From NCBI GenBank assembly GCA_013397115.1, contig VWZW01004136.1:1235913-1299912 (forward strand): a stretch of DNA of 64,000 bases, given 5' to 3'. Positions 59,265-64,000 of this stretch are shown one piece after another. The DNA comes from Edolisoma coerulescens. Lineage: Eukaryota > Chordata > Aves > Passeriformes > Campephagidae. How positions within the stretch are numbered: position 1 is the first letter of the stretch; every line of letters begins with the position of its first letter. A program made the translations under genes and the position numbers. The notes below the pieces were generated by a model. The model searched no databases. It saw nothing but the letters and a program-made list of their open reading frames with translations, and had not been told where the DNA came from.

Positions 59265-59680
59265 TCGGGGCAGGTTTCGCCTGTTTTCCCGAGGGGCGTG
59301 TGGCGGAGCCGCCCGCAGCCGGCGGTGTGCCCAGACCCCCGCCATGAGGGGCCGGCGGGCGCACAGGCCGCACCCGCCCGNCCGGCCGGCCCGAGGCCGT
59401 GGGGCCGTGGTCCGGCCTGGCCCTCGCCCCGGCCGCGCGGGAGGGGGGAGCCATCGCTCCGGCGGCGGGATGAGCGGGCTCTCTTAGGCGGCTCCTACCT
59501 CACCTCACACAGCAACGCGGGCAGGGCTCGTGTCCTGACTGCAGGCGCTCCCGCAATTGCCACCTGCAATCGCCAAAGGAGCCTTCAAGAGAAACCTGCC
59601 AGTCACCACCACCATTTCATCCATCTGTTCCTCGACTGAGCTGCTTGAGGCGCCGTGAGGGCTGAGGGGGCAGCTCTGAC
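59265..59680. promoter_or_regulatory. CpG island, probable promoter of a neighbouring gene
   Basis: A very GC-rich block dense in CpG (cgg/ccg runs) with one ambiguous base at 59381 marks a sharp break from the AT-rich surroundings. On the minus strand an ATG in good context at 59454-59452 opens a 103-residue Ala/Pro/Arg-rich frame; a plus-strand frame also crosses the island. I cannot tell the direction of transcription. Confidence 0.7.
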
Positions 59681-62600
59681 CTTACCAACTCCCCCCAGGA
59701 CTGGTCATTTCTGCATTTCCTTAACCATTTTTCAATAGAGTATTAATTAGAAGTAGCATACAATAGAAAAATAAACTACTTAACGAAAATACTTGAATAG
59801 AGGATTAGAAAAAAATCCTATTTTCATAAAGCATGGAATGAAATGGGGACTGCAGAACTTATTCAGTATACCAGGCACCTGTGCTGTGAGACTTTGATTT
59901 TACAAAGGAGAGCTGGAAAGTGAAAATGCCGTCTCCATAGTGATAGGAATTTTGCACCGAAAGTTCATCACTATAACACGTGGACATCTGTAAATCAGTT
60001 AATCAGGACTGTTGTCTTGGTGAATTTGCAATACTATGACTTAAATTATGTAAACATACATTGCAGAAGGGACAGGCTAACTCTGCTAACCCAAACCCAC
60101 TCAAACTCAGCTGGGACAGCTGAGATTGTCACCAACAGAAGAATCTCTGTGTAGGGCTCAAGTTTACTCTTTTTTTTTAATAAGCTGTTGTTTTTTTAAT
60201 AAATGCTGTTGCCACATTTTAACATTTGACCTGAGGAGTTAATGATCTCTCCCTGTCTATAAAATTGCTACATGTGAACAAGCAACATCAGCTGAAAAGT
60301 TTGACTTTTTTTAAAAAAACAATCACAAGCAAAGGTTAACCGAATTACAGAATTTTATTTTGTGCATTTCAGAAATGAATAATGACATTTTCTAAAATCA
60401 GTTGTTGCTGTGATAGACAGACATTTAAAGCTCATGTTTCCATTTTACATTACAACATGCAGTGTGAGAATGATATATTAGTTTACTTGAATTCTCAAGT
60501 TAATCATCTTTGAATAAATCAAGAGCTATTAACTGTGTAAACATCAGTAACAGTTATTATTTCAATTGGGAGGAAAAATAATTCCTAATATGATATAGGT
60601 CAAGAAGCACCAACTGGAACACAATGGATGCACAGTTCTTACTGAGTTATTTAGTTTATTTCTATTTTACCAATTATAAGTTTACATTACTAGAAGTTTT
60701 TGAGTGTAAAATATAAATGATAATGACACAGCTCAGGATCAGTCAATATAAGTCAGCTACTTTTAGGGGATAATGACTTGATCTATATGGATATCAGCTC
60801 ATGTTATGTTAGATTTAACATTGTTTTCTTCTCTCTTAATTTTTAAACTGTCTGGCTTGACAAAGTGTTGAGTAGCTTTTTGAAAAAAAAAGAAAGAAAA
60901 AAAAAAGAAAAACCCCAAAACAAATAAACCACCACCCCCCCAAAAAAGTTAACAACCTTAAATCTTACTTTTGTTGCTACTTAACAGCAAAGTCAACCAA
61001 TACATATTTTTTCCCTATTTAAAATATTTGTCACTAAAACTATGCTCAACTAATCAGTGCAGAAGCAACGTTATAAATGGGCATGTTTAGAAGTTTCATA
61101 ACATATGTATTTTTGTGTACACAGTGGTGATTTATCTTTAAAATTTTACTATTAAAATAGAAAAAAACCCTAGCAGTGACAAATATGCAGTCTATATCAG
61201 CAGTGCAATTTGCAAAACTGGAAAGCAATCTGTACATAGCAAAGGAAGGTTTTGATGAAAAATTTCTCATGGTTTTTTTTCCAAACACCTAAAGAGTGTT
61301 ATTGCCAATGTATATAATTTTGACACCTGGTGGAAATCTTCAACAGTCATAGCTCTTAAGCTTCGCTTCCAATTTTAAAATGTTTTCATGAAGTAAGAAC
61401 AATTGTTTTTCTGCCATTTTGTTCCTGCTTTCTAAGCCACAGGAGCCATAAAACATACCTTGAAATAATAAACAAGAAATAAGTATCCAGGAAAACAGTA
61501 AAGCCAGTGAAACAGGACATAAACCTCAATATAATTACCAAGAAATTTGGAAAGTTTAGTGCAGTATGAAAAATACTTTCTATGCCTTTGCACATTAAAA
61601 AAATAATCGGTAGCTGACATTTCAGTAACATTTTTGATCAAATGACATTTCTTATGCATTGTGTTGAGAAAATAAAAATTTCCCAACCCAGGTACTGCAG
61701 CAGCTCAAAAGTTCAGGTATAATATAGACGTTACCTACTCCTAAGGACTGAACACTTCGGCAAGGGAGTTAAATCCTTATTGACATTTCAAATAAATAGT
61801 ATATGAGTATAGCCATTTCTTACAATTCATCTCTCTTGAGCCTGTTAACTTGCTCTTACAGTATGTACCTGAAATACATCTCCCTGAACAAGACAGCACA
61901 TGTGCACTGTACTTTAGACAGGATACAGAAACTTTAAAATACAGACACGATAAAATCTTGATCTATGTGTTTTAGTGCATTATAATTACATCCTGTATTT
62001 ATTTTTTCAGCATATGTTGTCTAACATTAAGAAATAGTGCTTTTGCTTTTCTGCCTTGTGATGTGGGGAAGTGTTGTCAACCTCACTCTCTGCCTGTTTA
62101 TTGCACTAAGATGGAAAAATTGTATGAAGAGTTGAGAATTACCAACTGCACTCCTCTCAGTTTGTGAACCCTGATATGAACTTAATAAGGACATACAGGC
62201 ATCCAAATATGAAAAAACACATTTTGCATCATGTTCACTGGATTTGTTCCCAAAGGACACCACAGAGAGGTAGCACGCTTATCGTTATTGGTGTAATTTC
62301 AAAAGGCCCAGAAGCCTCACATTCTCCTCTCTGATACTAGGCTAGTATGTCTTTCCATTGTGGTAAGTGTTTCCACCTGATTCACAGAGCTAGGATTTTC
62401 CCAAGAAAATCCTTTTTCAAGAATGAAGGGCTGAGGTGACCCTATCTCTTCAATAAATGAAATTAATAAGCAGTCAAGCACGTTGGCCTTCCCTAACATA
62501 CAGGCTGTGCATTGTATGCAGTTTTCTTATGAATTACCCATGGTGAAAACCAGATATAGATGAAAAAACAGGTTTGCTATATGGCTCATGGTATTTAAAG
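59681..62600. other. AT-rich stretch without assigned gene
   Basis: There are many T- and A-rich runs, an A-rich/C-rich tract at about 60882-60945, and a minus-strand AATAAA near 60352-60357 that could be a polyadenylation signal for a minus-strand transcript. No supported exon. Confidence 0.4.
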
Positions 62601-62626
62601 AAATCTAGATTAACATAGGATGTTAC

Positions 62627-62820
62627 CTCATTATTGCTTGAGCTAACTCTCAAAGTAAAGTTTTCAAATTTTATACATGACTTGAAAAGTTGATTTATTA
62701 AAGTATTCATACACTTTCTGTGGTTGCTTAGTGGAGTGTTCAATTGAACACATACAAAAACATCCCCATTATACAGTTCAATGGAGAGATAACATATTAT
62801 GCCTTCATAAATGCATGGTG
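62627..62820 (-). CDS. Weak candidate exon of unknown minus-strand gene
   Basis: An open 194-base stretch lies between acceptor tttgtgctctag (with a good branch-like ctaac upstream) and donor GAG|gtaaca. It includes YLSIELYNGDVFVCVQLN, which loosely recalls a laminin-G strand pair. The rest shows no clear domain features. Identity unknown; could be chance. Confidence 0.2.
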
Positions 62821-63950
62821 CTAGAGCACAAAGCATACCAAATTCAGAAAGCTAGAGGTTAGTCTACTCTCCCTTAAGTATGCATTTGCAAAAACATCCA
62901 TTTACTCTTTAAGAGACAAAGAAAAAAAAACATAAGAGCTGCGCTACTTATTTTTAGCTCAGGAAGGAGCTAATTTACTTTGTTACATTAAGATTTTATT
63001 TTGAAAAGGCTAAAAAACCAAAGCTACTTAAAATTAAGTTTGTGCATAGTCTTAAAATTGCTCCTTACTAAAAGTTTCTGCATCAAGTGTGCACTGCAGT
63101 TTTATTTTATTGTTATGGACTGATTTTCAAAACACCTAAGCCCCACACAGTTATAGGGCACAGGAGCTGCTGGCATGCAGCCTCTTTGAAAGTCAGGACA
63201 CAGCTTAAGTGATTGTGCAGAACAGTTACTTTGCCTTGCAGCGTAACCCAAGTGTTCGTTTATGCCCAATAGTAAGACCACAGAAGTTTCATCAAATCAA
63301 TCAAAATAAACTTTTACAAGTCATAAAGGATTTCAAGGACAACACCAATCGACCAGGCCTGAGTTTCACAGCTAAAAGGACAATACTGCCCATTCTCATT
63401 GGTTAGCTCTGGAAGCCCTTTCCAGGATGATCTGATAAAAGAAAACACAAGTGAGTATTATTGTTAGATTATAGATTGAAATTAAAAGAACATTTCACTT
63501 TAAAACCTTTTGGAAGATTAACTCAGTAGGAAACTGAAAAGCTTGACTAAAGGTCAGCTATCCTACAAGCACAGTATATCCTTTAATAAGTGAGATTTAA
63601 TTAATATTTTTTTCACCTGCAGCTGGGAATTGTAGTGGAAGTGTCTCTTCTTCAAAGCAGACTCTCTGCTACTAGTAATAACTAAACCTACACAACTGGT
63701 GTGGTGCTGCCCCTGTTTCTCATTCTGCTAGTTCTGCATTTGGAAAATGGTTACAATGGTATTCAAACTACACTTGAAATTGATTATGGTGCTAAAAAGT
63801 GACAACGGCTGGAAGACAGCGTGATTACATAAACCTCCAATTCCTCCATCGGAACAAAAACCCCCCACAAACTAGCACACTTGCAAATATGTAAGTGAAG
63901 CCTGTTGCTACATTAATTATTCTGTACAGAAACAATGTATCAAAACAGAG
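62821..63950. other. Unassigned stretch
   Basis: Two more minus-strand donor/acceptor pairs can be drawn (around 63340-63430 and 63617-63665), but their reading phases do not connect consistently with 62627-62820. No gene is called. Confidence 0.3.
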
Positions 63951-64000
63951 TAAAAAAAAAAAAAAAAAAAAAANTAAAACTGAAAAAAAAAAAAAAAAAA
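63951..64000. repeat. A-rich low-complexity end with ambiguous base
   Basis: Two A runs flank a short nantaaaactg-like segment with N at 63974. This may be a real poly-A tract or an assembly edge artefact. Confidence 0.9.

Noticed and set aside
63209..63406. 65-codon plus-strand open frame
   Set aside because: No homology recognised, no donor inside the frame, and the composition is not convincing.

Overview
The window looks like bird nuclear DNA. It is AT-rich, has vertebrate-type GT-AG splice sites and small introns, carries two antisense CR1 (chicken repeat 1) LINE 3' fragments, and is otherwise poor in repeats. Two ancient MIR/CORE-SINE-like relics are also visible. No bacterial or viral genes, rRNA, tRNA or CRISPR arrays were seen.

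The left half (about 0.3-30.6 kb) is one large minus-strand gene. It reads from a signal-peptide exon at 30612 down to at least 326 and probably past the left edge. Exons 1-4 (30612-26579) encode a secreted N-terminus and a complete Reeler (reelin N-terminal-like) domain. Below these I assign 46 tiny exons of 18-48 bases. Each is an exact multiple of three, each is read in phase 0 at both ends, and each has recognisable splice sites. Most encode 7-16 residues rich in Gly, Ser, Tyr and Gln, with consensus G-G-x-S-S-x-Y-G-Q, and most end in Gln. Together they give a predicted protein of about 750 residues with a modular tail and no visible membrane segment. I do not recognise this architecture as a named gene. 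The Reeler domain recalls REELD1 and the N-terminus of FRRS1, but the microexon-encoded tail is the striking and possibly undescribed part.

The array has grown by tandem duplication at several time depths. Near-identical duplications are at 1663-2461/2758-3554 (four exons each) and 14781-15726/17055-17999 (three exons each). Older diverged copies lie at 18052-18345, at 10632-11204 and within the 1.6-3.5 kb units. Possible dead or cryptic exons are seen at 4539-4578, 7208-7210 and 21750-21770.

The right half (30.6-64 kb) is mostly non-coding as far as can be read. It holds a GC-rich patch at 33.3-33.6 kb with two CCAAT motifs, a CR1 fragment at 34.1-34.45 kb, MIR-like relics near 39.0 and 40.4 kb, an AC microsatellite at 39.57 kb, and a CpG island at 59.27-59.68 kb that probably marks the promoter of another gene. 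From 60 to 64 kb only weak minus-strand exon candidates are seen. The window ends in an A-rich low-complexity tract with an ambiguous base.
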